Source: a virus
Direction: 5' to 3' (one strand)
IMG/VR virus record: IMGVR_UViG_3300002933_000016
Span: 1-51,594 of that record
DNA: 51,594 nt
Within the stretch, counting starts at the first letter, position 1, and every line of letters starts with the position of its first letter. Shown here piece after piece: positions 30,798 through 39,029 of this stretch. The notes beneath the pieces were generated by a model. That model was given only the letters and a program-made list of their open reading frames with translations, was not told the DNA's origin and searched no databases. The position numbers and the translations under genes were made by a program.

Positions 30798-31889
30798 TTA
30801 GAAATGGAACACAACCCAATCAATAGAAATGTCTTGCACAACACTTGCTACCTCATGAAACAGTACATCAAAACCAGTTGTTGTTTTATTATGAACAACA
30901 AAAATTGTTGTTGCATCATTGCCCGGAGTGCCAAGTGATATCACTGTGATCAACACCAAATAATTATTATCAGCTAATGTTGTTCCGAGTGATACAGTAA
31001 CATTTGTATTACTCGATGAGATATCTCCCACAACTGTATTTCCAGAAACCAATCTTTTAGCACCTTGGCTATCTACATAACTTTTTGTTGCGGCACCTTT
31101 TGCATCAGTTGGATCAGCATTTAAAACTAAGGGTCCAGTCATTGGTCCATTTGAACCATCAATTTTTAAAAATCCATTAGAAATTTGAGTCTTGGTATAT
31201 AAATTATCCCAATAAGGAATTTGTCCTGCGGTTGGAGTATTGGTAACAGTTTTAAAAGCTGCGGAACCTAATGAACTTGTTGTTACTACCAATGCCTGGA
31301 TCAAAGTGTTTATATATTTCAATCCAATTCTGTAGGCATTCATATTTCCTAAAAATTCAGGAGTTGTGGTACCTGAAGGAGTTGATGTAGTTACTGCCTG
31401 CATCAATGTATAAATATTCCTTGAATTACCATCGCCAAAAGGCTGTGGCATTGTATCAGTAGGATTTGCAGCTAAATAAAGGCCTTCCGTAAACGGTGCA
31501 TTTATAATATAGAATTGACCTTGCAAATAAAAGATTCCCGGATTGAAAGTATTTGTAACACCGCCAATAAAATCCAATCCGCTCACAATAAAGAAATCAT
31601 TCGATACTACATAACCTCCTGCAGATGTGGTGAAGGTTGTAAATCCAGCTACTGCAGTAAATACCTGCCCTACTGTATAAAGCGAAGAATTATAAGTAAT
31701 GGATCCACCCATCACAACATAAGATTGACCAATAATTAAAGTGCCACCTGCAGCAATATTTGTTGTTCCGATTATTGCGGCCAATGCATCATTGATCGCT
31801 TCATTTGCTGCAACGATATCACCTACAAAACGTGGATTACCAAGTCCTGCATATTGTTTTCTTTTGAATGGCCATGTGAATAAAGACAT
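30798..31889 (-). CDS. Baseplate-distal/fibre protein with inserted 50-residue domain
   Basis: A 363-residue protein following the I-like baseplate gene by 2 bases. The N-terminus (MSLFTWPFKRKQYAGLGNPR) has no signal peptide. Residues 49-98 are a domain also found in the tail sheath (GGSITYNSSLYTVGQVFTAV pattern). The C-terminal half is fibre-like (KIDGSNGPMTGPLVLNADPT, then AATKSYVDSQGAKRLVSG). It probably links the baseplate to the fibre and is the best candidate for a virion-bound fibre. Confidence 0.7.
   Translation of the reverse strand: MSLFTWPFKRKQYAGLGNPRFVGDIVAANEAINDALAAIIGTTNIAAGGTLIIGQSYVVMGGSITYNSSLYTVGQVFTAVAGFTTFTTSAGGYVVSNDFFIVSGLDFIGGVTNTFNPGIFYLQGQFYIINAPFTEGLYLAANPTDTMPQPFGDGNSRNIYTLMQAVTTSTPSGTTTPEFLGNMNAYRIGLKYINTLIQALVVTTSSLGSAAFKTVTNTPTAGQIPYWDNLYTKTQISNGFLKIDGSNGPMTGPLVLNADPTDAKGAATKSYVDSQGAKRLVSGNTVVGDISSSNTNVTVSLGTTLADNNYLVLITVISLGTPGNDATTIFVVHNKTTTGFDVLFHEVASVVQDISIDWVVFHF
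31596..31745 (-). repeat. Shared domain, copy in the fibre protein
   Basis: This segment encodes residues 49-98 of the 30798-31889 product. It aligns without gaps with residues 250-299 of the tail sheath (39513-39662). The common pattern is GTLI-G--Y-V-GG-ITYNS--Y--GQ-FTAV-GFT--TTSA-GYV--N. Confidence 0.85.
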
Positions 31890-31891
31890 AA

Positions 31892-32395
31892 TTAAAAAGT
31901 TTGAATTTGATAAGGAATACCAAGCATCCGGATTTGTTCAATTGTCGCAACCATATCAGATAACGAAGCTGTAGCAACTGCCACCGGAACATTTATTGTT
32001 ACCAATGTTTCATTAACCCGGTCCGTAAATTCCACTTCATCGATTGCCGGTGTTGTGGAAAAATCACTGTCGTAATTTGTTGGATGATATTGAAACATTG
32101 GATCTGAAATAACTGAAACAATGCTCTGAGTAATGAATATCCTTTTAGATATCGCATCATAAAGCATGTTTAAAACATTTGTCAATTGTCCTATCTGCCA
32201 TTTGCAATTGGCAATCAACATTTCTTTATTTCTGAAAGTCACAAAATCAGCGAATGGCTGCTGGAATGGTTGAACAAAAGCCGATAAATATTTATACAAA
32301 TAAGAAACGCTCCCGGAGGCATTGATGGAAAAGAAATTGCGGAGGCTTTCAAAAAGCATCTTTGGATAATCAATATTTCTGAAGTTCGTTCCCAT
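31892..32395 (-). CDS. Baseplate protein, tail protein I-like
   Basis: A 167-residue protein between the J-like and fibre genes. The N-terminus (NIDYPKMLFESLRNFFSINA) and the VQPFQQPFADFVTFRNKEML region fit small baseplate proteins of the gpI or gp48 type in P2/Mu-like phages. The assignment rests mainly on gene order: wedge - J - I - fibre. It shares one base with the J-like gene. Confidence 0.62.
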   Translation of the reverse strand: MGTNFRNIDYPKMLFESLRNFFSINASGSVSYLYKYLSAFVQPFQQPFADFVTFRNKEMLIANCKWQIGQLTNVLNMLYDAISKRIFITQSIVSVISDPMFQYHPTNYDSDFSTTPAIDEVEFTDRVNETLVTINVPVAVATASLSDMVATIEQIRMLGIPYQIQTF

Positions 32396-33171
32396 TAAAT
32401 TCCGGTATAAGAAATTTGATTTAGAATATTGGCGACATAATTAAAATAACCGCTTCCAAGTGTTGTGCTTCCTGAAAATGCAACACCATCGATTAAAGTA
32501 TTATCAATAAAGAAATCTTTTACGCCTGGTACATTCGCTTTAATATAATCATTCAGATCTCCATTATAAAACACACCATCAAAACCAAATGATTTTCTGA
32601 ATGCAGATAATGCATTGGAAAGGTTTGTTTGCAATGTAGCCAGATCATAAGTTGAATAATAAGTACAAATTGCAGAGAAGGAAAGCACGTTTGCATTATT
32701 CGAAATGATTGTGACCGGCAAGCCTGGTATTTCAAAATTCTGAAAATAACTTGTGAATGCTGTGAACTGTGGAATAGAAAGTGCAACTGTGTTTCCACTG
32801 GCATCCAATGTCGCTACTTTCAAAAATAATTGAGATGAATTCCCTGAAGCGATATTTTCAAAAGCTGCCTGAGCAATGATTTGTTTTGAAGTATCGATAT
32901 TCGCATAAACAGGATTTCCATCAGCATCTTCAGTTAAGTTGTCACCATATTGAAATGCTAAAGCTGCTGCAGTATAATAAGCTGATTTTCCATAACGCTG
33001 CGTGCTGATCACATTTAATATTGAAGCTTTAGTATTGCTGAATTCCTGCAGAGTATTGTCCACGATTGTTCCTAATCCTTCCGCAATTTTATTTACTGCA
33101 GCTGCTGCACTCGGATTATCAAAACCAAGTGCGATTAAATTCGATTGTATCGTGTTTGCTGTTGTTGACAT
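32395..33171 (-). CDS. Baseplate J-like protein
   Basis: A 258-residue protein. The last 120 residues fit the end of baseplate J/gp6-like proteins (PQFTAFTSYFQNFEIPGLPV; YDLATLQTNLSNALSAFRKS; DYIKANVPGVKDFFIDNTLI). J-like proteins form the wedge ring around the tail tube. It is somewhat short for the family. Confidence 0.7.
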   Translation of the reverse strand: MSTTANTIQSNLIALGFDNPSAAAAVNKIAEGLGTIVDNTLQEFSNTKASILNVISTQRYGKSAYYTAAALAFQYGDNLTEDADGNPVYANIDTSKQIIAQAAFENIASGNSSQLFLKVATLDASGNTVALSIPQFTAFTSYFQNFEIPGLPVTIISNNANVLSFSAICTYYSTYDLATLQTNLSNALSAFRKSFGFDGVFYNGDLNDYIKANVPGVKDFFIDNTLIDGVAFSGSTTLGSGYFNYVANILNQISYTGI

Positions 33172-33172
33172 C

Positions 33173-33544
33173 TTAGAAATAGTTTGATAAAATATCTATT
33201 CGAATATTTACGGTACCGGTTCCAGTCATTGTGATATAAAAAGTTGTAGCGGATCCGAAATACTGTTTAATTGATGCAGTGGCCACGGTTGCTGAAGTGG
33301 TATCTTCTAAAATATCTGTTCCGTTAGGAGTGGTTCCGATACGAATTGTTGGAGATCCAGCAGTTGTGATCACCGACAGTTGCTCCACCCATGTATTGGC
33401 GGCAATAGCTTCTGTTGTATTACCGGTTACACCTTCCAATTTTATTGGAATAGTGAAAGCTCCGTATAGTTCTGAAAACATATCATTTAGATTTGTGCGA
33501 ACTGTTAATCCAGAATCGCCATTATTTATAGTTTGCTGACTCAT
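33173..33544 (-). CDS. Small structural protein, beta-rich
   Basis: A 123-residue protein (MSQQTINNGDSGLTVRTNLN, then ATASIKQYFGSATTFYITMT). The start is typical of small phage structural proteins that attach to longer fibres, and the rest is a Thr-rich beta unit. It lies between the LysM and J-like genes. The exact role is unknown. Confidence 0.6.
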   Translation of the reverse strand: MSQQTINNGDSGLTVRTNLNDMFSELYGAFTIPIKLEGVTGNTTEAIAANTWVEQLSVITTAGSPTIRIGTTPNGTDILEDTTSATVATASIKQYFGSATTFYITMTGTGTVNIRIDILSNYF

Positions 33545-33554
33545 ATTTTTTTAT

Positions 33555-33899
33555 TTAATCATTCCAATTTTTGTTGTCTTTCCATGTTGCAATGTCATTC
33601 CAATAACCTGTTGTTAAAATCCAGAAATTGTTCAACGTGTTAAAAACCGCATTGATCAAATTGGATATTCCGACTGTGATATTATTCACAGCTTGATAAC
33701 TGCTCAATTGCCTTTGACTATTACTATCGACTGTTACTCCATCAGGAATGATCACAACTGTTCCGGGAATAAGATCCGGTGTCCAGTCAGTGAAATTATT
33801 TGCAGCACAAACAGCATCTAAGTTTGCTAATGAGCCTGTGGCATTTAAAACCACATCCCATAAACTCATTCCCTGCTTTACTGTATAAGTGCTACTCAT
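33555..33899 (-). CDS. LysM-domain tail protein
   Basis: A 114-residue protein with a LysM domain at residues 3-52 (YTVKQGMSLWDVVLNATGSL, then DLIPGTVVIIPDGV). The C-terminal part is Trp/Asn-rich (NNFWILTTGYWNDIATWKDN). LysM tail proteins (like P2 gpX or T4 gp53) link tail tube and baseplate or bind peptidoglycan. It overlaps the wedge gene by 8 bases. Confidence 0.8.
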   Translation of the reverse strand: MSSTYTVKQGMSLWDVVLNATGSLANLDAVCAANNFTDWTPDLIPGTVVIIPDGVTVDSNSQRQLSSYQAVNNITVGISNLINAVFNTLNNFWILTTGYWNDIATWKDNKNWND

Positions 33900-34212
33900 A
33901 ACTTATCTGCGTTAAAATTTTGACCGTTGTTATTGAACCTCCTGAAATTATACTGCTGCTCCATTTTGCAAGCGTTGCACCATCTTGAATACATTGAGCC
34001 TGCCACCTGTTCATTTCATAAGCTGTTTTGGTATTGTTTGCATTTACAGCATCTTCCATTCCGATTCCTAACATTGGATTTGTAGGAAAAGAAACTCTGG
34101 AATATTGAATGATACCGGCATTTTGCACTGAGGGATTTTCAGTTATTGCAAAATCCATATCCGGAGTCATTACCAGATCACGAGCAACAATATCAAAATT
34201 CAGATCTTCCAT
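33892..34212 (-). CDS. Baseplate wedge protein, gp25/gpW-like
   Basis: A 106-residue protein in the expected place between spike and J-like genes. DIVARDLVMTPDMDFAITEN and GIGMEDAVNANNTKTAYEMN followed by RWQAQCIQDG fit the small lysozyme-like gp25/W or Mu gp46 baseplate family. It shares one base with the spike gene. Confidence 0.65.
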   Translation of the reverse strand: MEDLNFDIVARDLVMTPDMDFAITENPSVQNAGIIQYSRVSFPTNPMLGIGMEDAVNANNTKTAYEMNRWQAQCIQDGATLAKWSSSIISGGSITTVKILTQISYE

Positions 34213-34814
34213 TAATGTGTGATTGTTGTGTCTTCAATTTCTGCCTGTTCAGTTTTTGTCAACTTATCTCCGGCCCAAGTTGCAGCTGCAGTTTTTAAAG
34301 CTGCCCCACCATCTGATGGAACCGGTGTCCATCCTGTAAAAACATCTTTCAAATTGTTTACATCATCTTCCAGGTTATTGAGCTTTTGAGTTAACTCGGC
34401 CACTTTTGCCAATCCTCCATTCAATCCTTCATTAAAAATTGTACTCTCACTGTTGATAATAAAACTATTTGTTTCAATTTTAATACTACTGCAATTTACT
34501 AATATTTTTAGCACGCTATCGACAAATAAAATCTGTGGTCGATCCTTATTACCATCTCTGAAACTGATAAGACAATAACTATCCATATTCGGTATTTCAA
34601 TGAACGAAGCTTGACTTCCCTGCAGCACTTTGAGAGGAACTTGTAAATAAGTAGGATTACCATCAGTAAGCATCTGCACATCACAAACAAATTTTGTTTC
34701 TGCTTCAGCTATATTCACAATCTTTCCTTCACAGATCAAAGAATATTTCATCATATTCTTAATTGCTCTGATCAGGCCTTGTTCAATTTCATTTTCTTTA
34801 TTACTCTCATTCAT
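34212..34814 (-). CDS. Baseplate spike protein (gpV/gp45-like)
   Basis: A 200-residue protein. The first 110 residues fit the OB-fold part of tail spikes (YSLICEGKIVNIAEAETKFV; SYCLISFRDGNKDRPQILFV). A short beta-stalk (CSSIKIETNSFIINSESTIF) follows, then a helical end (KVAELTQKLNNLEDDVNNLK). It would form the trimeric membrane-piercing tip below the hub. It overlaps the hub gene by 8 bases. Confidence 0.7.
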   Translation of the reverse strand: MNESNKENEIEQGLIRAIKNMMKYSLICEGKIVNIAEAETKFVCDVQMLTDGNPTYLQVPLKVLQGSQASFIEIPNMDSYCLISFRDGNKDRPQILFVDSVLKILVNCSSIKIETNSFIINSESTIFNEGLNGGLAKVAELTQKLNNLEDDVNNLKDVFTGWTPVPSDGGAALKTAAATWAGDKLTKTEQAEIEDTTITH

Positions 34815-35928
34815 TCGTATAAAACTTTTGAGTTAAATAAGAGAATTTTACTTTATGCCGATACCCGGAGGCATCAACTGTTGTTTCATATCCACTTGTC
34901 ACATAATTCCCGGTCCTGTCCGGATATCTTATATCTGTATAATTGGCCTTTGCAAATAAAATCGGCATCGGATAAAGTAGTGTTGTGATCGTTCCGCCAT
35001 AAACTCTCTGTTTTGCTTTATTCAAAGCTTCGTTGGCCAGCTGTGTATATTTAGTCACGTTCCTGGTACCACCGAACATTGCTTGCGTGAAAAATACTTC
35101 CACCAATTTTCCGTTCGTATCTCCTACTTCGATCGAATCTTTCAATCCGTTGTTCTGCAGGAAATAAGCTTTCACTTTAAATGTCTGAAAAACTGCTTCG
35201 GGTTTTTGTAGATCACATTTTAAAACATTGGTGTCGCTTCTATACGTTACGCTTGAAATCGTTGTGGATGCAACGTTGCAATAAAGCTGATTATCCATTA
35301 ATGTGATATTGAAAAGCAATTCTTTTCTGAAATAATTCAGAATGGCCAGCGGCGACATCATCGCGAATGTGATATTTACTAAAGTGATATCAGGAATATT
35401 ACCCGGTTCGAATAGAACAACATGATCAGTGTCAGTTGTTGCTCCGTCGATTGTATCATTTACGAAATTCACAATGTTCTGCAGAAGATCTTTCAACTTG
35501 ATCGATGCATAAAAAGCACCGGCATTATAAAATCCTTTCGTTCCTTTTTTATTTTGCTTTACAAAAACTCTCTGCGTTCCGAACATTCCTAAATTGAAAA
35601 AATAAGAATAGTCCAAACATTTTATTGTCATCGGAGTACCTTCAACAAAATCAAAAAGAAAACCTTTGAATAAAGTCACTTGAGGATAACCATCATAGCT
35701 CGCAGTTATTAAAATCGGATCTCCTACCGCAAAAGTTTGTTGGGAATTAACGGAGTACTGAGTCAAAAAATCGTGTGAGCCGTCTTTGTATTGAATAGTG
35801 CTGATCAACGGTAATACAAGTGTACAATCAGAACCAATTTGATGGCCATCATTTTTTACATGCACTGAAACAATTGTTTTCAGCAGCTTGTTTGCAATTG
35901 TAACTTCTATATGTCCGCTTAAATACAT
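34807..35928 (-). CDS. Baseplate hub protein (gpD/gp27-like)
   Basis: A 373-residue protein whose size, position before the spike and beta-barrel pattern fit tail hub proteins: VEGTPMTIKCLDYSYFFNLG, SPLAILNYFRKELLFNITLM, YSVNSQQTFAVGDPILITAS. The hub adapts the sixfold tube to the threefold spike. It shares one base with the DUF6046-like gene. Confidence 0.75.
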   Translation of the reverse strand: MYLSGHIEVTIANKLLKTIVSVHVKNDGHQIGSDCTLVLPLISTIQYKDGSHDFLTQYSVNSQQTFAVGDPILITASYDGYPQVTLFKGFLFDFVEGTPMTIKCLDYSYFFNLGMFGTQRVFVKQNKKGTKGFYNAGAFYASIKLKDLLQNIVNFVNDTIDGATTDTDHVVLFEPGNIPDITLVNITFAMMSPLAILNYFRKELLFNITLMDNQLYCNVASTTISSVTYRSDTNVLKCDLQKPEAVFQTFKVKAYFLQNNGLKDSIEVGDTNGKLVEVFFTQAMFGGTRNVTKYTQLANEALNKAKQRVYGGTITTLLYPMPILFAKANYTDIRYPDRTGNYVTSGYETTVDASGYRHKVKFSYLTQKFYTNE

Positions 35929-36389
35929 TAGCTGATGATTAATGTTTGTCCTAAAACATTTTCCCAGGCCTTTATTCTTAAACCAATATTCTTACTACCT
36001 CTGAAAGTCATAGGTGTTATTCCTCTTATCACAACCTGTTGAATGCCTAATCCGTTTAAATAAGTACTTTGAACATTCTGCACGCTGTCCGGAAGCCAAG
36101 CTTTCTGCCAGATCTGTTCCAGGGCTTTTTGAGGAAAAATATATTGAGTCAAATCACTATTCAAAGAACCATCCGCATTTTTTTCACGAATTACACATTC
36201 AAACTCTATTTCATAAGGTTCACGACTTACTCTTTCTATAATTGATACACCATCCAATATTTTATCCATCACCAAAACTTTCTCACCGTTGATATAAATA
36301 ACTACATCGTTTGGGAGTGTAATGCCACCAATCACAACTACTGAAGGATTGTTTGTCTGGTCCGGTGATGATTGTATATTAAATGCCAT
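35928..36389 (-). CDS. DUF6046-like baseplate protein
   Basis: A 153-residue protein between tape measure and hub. NPSVVVIGGITLPNDVVIYI and VLVMDKILDGVSIIERVSRE, with GSKNIGLRIKAWENVLGQTL near the end, fit the DUF6046 proteins found here in Bacteroidetes myophages, which probably act like a tail-initiator or LysM baseplate part. It shares one base with both neighbours. Confidence 0.66.
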   Translation of the reverse strand: MAFNIQSSPDQTNNPSVVVIGGITLPNDVVIYINGEKVLVMDKILDGVSIIERVSREPYEIEFECVIREKNADGSLNSDLTQYIFPQKALEQIWQKAWLPDSVQNVQSTYLNGLGIQQVVIRGITPMTFRGSKNIGLRIKAWENVLGQTLIIS

Positions 36390-37996
36390 TATTGAACACC
36401 TCCCTGGTTTTCGCTTAAATTATTTATTGCTCTGATCATTACTTCAACTCCTTCCTGACTCTTTTCTCTCATTTCTTTTGGAACCACTCCGATATTTTTC
36501 TGCAGTGCATCATGAAAATGAATATTTATCATTTTCGCAGATCCTAAACCTCCTGATGCACCGGAAAGATTTGAAGTATTGAGTGCAGTTTGCTTCGCCG
36601 CTGATCCGGCTGCACCACCAGCAAAATTTTTCGATGGTCCTGATTGTTCTGATCCTTTGAAAGTGAGAAGATTTCCAAATTTGAATTCACTATTTCCTGC
36701 AGCTTCCTGACCTTTTTTTACAGCATCAACAATGCCGGTGGTTATTCCTTTAGAGAAATCCGCCATTGCCTTTTTCCCATCTTCAAAAGCTTGCTTGAAA
36801 TTGAGAGTGAACACATCTTTGATCACTTTTCCTAAGTTGATAAAGTGATTGATCACTGTTTTGATTGCCTGCACAATTCCGGCCCACATTCCTCCCATAA
36901 ATTCTCTAAAGCCTTTGAATTTATCCCAGCAATACATCAATGCAGCCACAAGGGCTACAATTAACATGATCACCCATGTAATTGGATTTGCTGCCATTGC
37001 AGCGTTCCAAGCCCAGGTTGCAATTGTTACCAATTTAGTTGCTCCTGCAGCCAATAAAACATATCCGTAATAAGCAGCTACTGCAGCTGACACCGCAATC
37101 ATTACATCTTTAAAAATCATTGCTGATTCAGATGTGCTCTTAAAGAAATCAATCACTCCTTTGAGTGCTTTTATAATTCCATTCAGTATCGGAATAAGTG
37201 ATACTTCTAATTTGCTCACCAATTCTCCTACAGTAATTTTTATTTCTGCCCATCCCTTTTTGGCCATTTGAACTTTACCTTCATCAGTTTTGGTCATTGC
37301 TTCAGCTAATCCTCCGAATTCGGTTTGTAATTCCTGCAGGATTACAGATTGTGCTTTTGCGACCTGACCGGTGGCCATGAAATTTTTAATTGTTTCCCTT
37401 TGTGCTTCATTGAAAACAACACCCTGACGTTGCAGTCTGGTCATACCTTTTGCCGGATCATTGAGCGCCTTACCTAACATATTAGCAGCTTCAGGAAGAT
37501 CCATTTTAAAACGAGTTGCAAAATTTTCAATGGCCGGTAAAGTCTTTTCGTAAATTTCTCCGCGGATCTGTGTGAAAGTTAACAGCATTGATTCCGCATC
37601 TTCAATATTGGCACGTCCGAAAAGAACCTTCCCGGATTGCACCTTCGCCATTCTTTCTAACTCATCAGCTGATTCTCCTGCAATGCCTTTGGTTGATGCA
37701 AGTGCAGCATTAACTTTCATTGCGGATTCTTCCAGCTTATCAAATGATTCCTTTGATTGTTTAATGAATTCAAAGCCTTCGAAAAGTGCTGCAATACCTA
37801 AGCCACCCAGGATCATACTTTTCAATCCTCCGAATATTCCTTTCATTTTTTCACCCATGCCGGCCAATGCAGTTTCAGTTTTTTCAACTTCCACTTTTGC
37901 TTTCATTCCCATGGATGACAATGACTCTTCGATCTGCTTCATTGCCTGAAGCGCTGTTTGATTTTCTACTGATATTGTAAAACCGTATGTTGCCAT
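36389..37996 (-). CDS. Tape measure protein
   Basis: A 535-residue protein. The N-terminus is helical (NQTALQAMKQIEESLSSMGM). A TMP repeat-type domain follows (LLTFTQIRGEIYEKTLPAIE; LPEAANMLGKALNDPAKGMT). Hydrophobic stretches at about 300-355 (AVAAYYGYVLLAAGATKLVT; ITWVIMLIVALVAALMYCW) come next, then a Gly/Ala-rich C-terminus. It sets tail length. The small size suggests a tail of roughly 80 nm by the usual 1.5 Angstrom per residue rule. Confidence 0.9.
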   Translation of the reverse strand: MATYGFTISVENQTALQAMKQIEESLSSMGMKAKVEVEKTETALAGMGEKMKGIFGGLKSMILGGLGIAALFEGFEFIKQSKESFDKLEESAMKVNAALASTKGIAGESADELERMAKVQSGKVLFGRANIEDAESMLLTFTQIRGEIYEKTLPAIENFATRFKMDLPEAANMLGKALNDPAKGMTRLQRQGVVFNEAQRETIKNFMATGQVAKAQSVILQELQTEFGGLAEAMTKTDEGKVQMAKKGWAEIKITVGELVSKLEVSLIPILNGIIKALKGVIDFFKSTSESAMIFKDVMIAVSAAVAAYYGYVLLAAGATKLVTIATWAWNAAMAANPITWVIMLIVALVAALMYCWDKFKGFREFMGGMWAGIVQAIKTVINHFINLGKVIKDVFTLNFKQAFEDGKKAMADFSKGITTGIVDAVKKGQEAAGNSEFKFGNLLTFKGSEQSGPSKNFAGGAAGSAAKQTALNTSNLSGASGGLGSAKMINIHFHDALQKNIGVVPKEMREKSQEGVEVMIRAINNLSENQGGVQ

Positions 37997-37999
37997 TAT

Positions 38000-38260
38000 T
38001 TAATCTTCTTTTTGAAATGGTGCATGCCATAGTTTTAAAACCTCTCGAAGCATGATCACATTATCCATATAATCACTAATTGTCAATTCATCAACTTCGT
38101 TCTTGCTATAACCCAAAAAAGCCCGGAACATGGTTTTTTGATATAAAACCGGGTCCCGGGCAATTAATTTATCCTTAGCCTTATCCGGCTGATCATTTAT
38201 TTCATTTAAGTCTTCTTCAATTGAGAAAAAAAGGGGGCGATTTTCTCGCCAAAGAACCAT
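38000..38260 (-). CDS. Tail assembly chaperone, frameshift part (gpT-like)
   Basis: An 86-residue frame in the -1 phase relative to the preceding gene, overlapping it by 55 bases. The sequence (SIEEDLNEINDQPDKAKDKL, then RAFLGYSKNEVDELTISDYM) fits the second part of a gpG/gpGT chaperone. Its own ATG at 38260 could be used, but the usual product is a fusion made by frameshifting. The tape measure gene follows 3 bases later. Confidence 0.72.
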   Translation of the reverse strand: MVLWRENRPLFFSIEEDLNEINDQPDKAKDKLIARDPVLYQKTMFRAFLGYSKNEVDELTISDYMDNVIMLREVLKLWHAPFQKED

Positions 38261-38610
38261 GTGCCGAAATTTAGCACCGCGATATTGTCATTTAAAAACT
38301 CTGCTTTGTCCTGTTCAGTAAAATCCTTTGCATCAACTTGTAACAATGTTTCTATTGCTGCATCAGTTAAATCGGCCAGTCCATCAGTATCTAAATTTAT
38401 TTTTCCTTCCTTCACATCGATGCCGCCAGTTTCAATAACAGATAATATTTTAAATGTCAATTTTCTTTGGTTCCTTTCCGTTCTGCTCAATTCATGGAAT
38501 ACTGCAGTTTTGGTTATCTCTTCTTCTTTCCATTCAACAGTATTACCATCTGCACCTGCAGTTGCTACTTTAGAAATAAAAGTCAGGTCTTTTTTAAAAA
38601 CTTGTATCAT
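38206..38610 (-). CDS. Tail assembly chaperone (gpG-like)
   Basis: Read from ATG at 38610, which overlaps the tube stop as TAATG, this is 134 residues; the frame opens 8 codons earlier. It has a beta-rich first half (EEEITKTAVFHELSRTERNQ) and a helical second half (LADLTDAAIETLLQVDAKDF). In the overlap with the next frame the messenger holds a C5-T7 run read GCC CCC TTT TTT TCT, a plausible place for -1 slippage. The chaperones coat the tape measure during tail assembly. Confidence 0.78.
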   Translation of the reverse strand: MIQVFKKDLTFISKVATAGADGNTVEWKEEEITKTAVFHELSRTERNQRKLTFKILSVIETGGIDVKEGKINLDTDGLADLTDAAIETLLQVDAKDFTEQDKAEFLNDNIAVLNFGTWFFGEKIAPFFSQLKKT

Positions 38611-39026
38611 TAAATAACATTTGTTGCAGTCCAATCAATATTCACCAGGGTTTCTTTATCCTTTGCCTTAACACTTACTTTTGATGTGTTCAAACACATG
38701 TTCAGATAAGTATAAGAAGGACCACCAACTAATGAAGTGATCGATAAGATCGCGTTAGGAATTTGTGTTGCTGATTTCAAACCTGCTTCACTTAAAATGC
38801 TGTCCATTTCACCATTCTGTAATGAGAAAGCACCGGCAAATTTGTAAGCGTTTTGTTTATTGCCTACTGCATATTGTTCACCAACAGCATAGATTAGTTC
38901 ATTTTCAACACTATCATCCCAACCAATGGTATTTACAGTGCCAAGCATATAAACACCGACACCGGGAATATTTAAAGCAACCTTGTATTCGGCTGCAGTG
39001 ATGATTAATAAATTTTTATTAGGCAT
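38610..39026 (-). CDS. Tail tube protein
   Basis: A 138-residue protein directly after the sheath. It has the small beta-barrel pattern of tube proteins: AAEYKVALNIPGVGVYMLGT, GWDDSVENELIYAVGEQYAV, and NAYKFAGAFSLQNGEMDSIL. Position between sheath and tail chaperones is diagnostic. Confidence 0.82.
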   Translation of the reverse strand: MPNKNLLIITAAEYKVALNIPGVGVYMLGTVNTIGWDDSVENELIYAVGEQYAVGNKQNAYKFAGAFSLQNGEMDSILSEAGLKSATQIPNAILSITSLVGGPSYTYLNMCLNTSKVSVKAKDKETLVNIDWTATNVI

Positions 39027-39029
39027 ATC

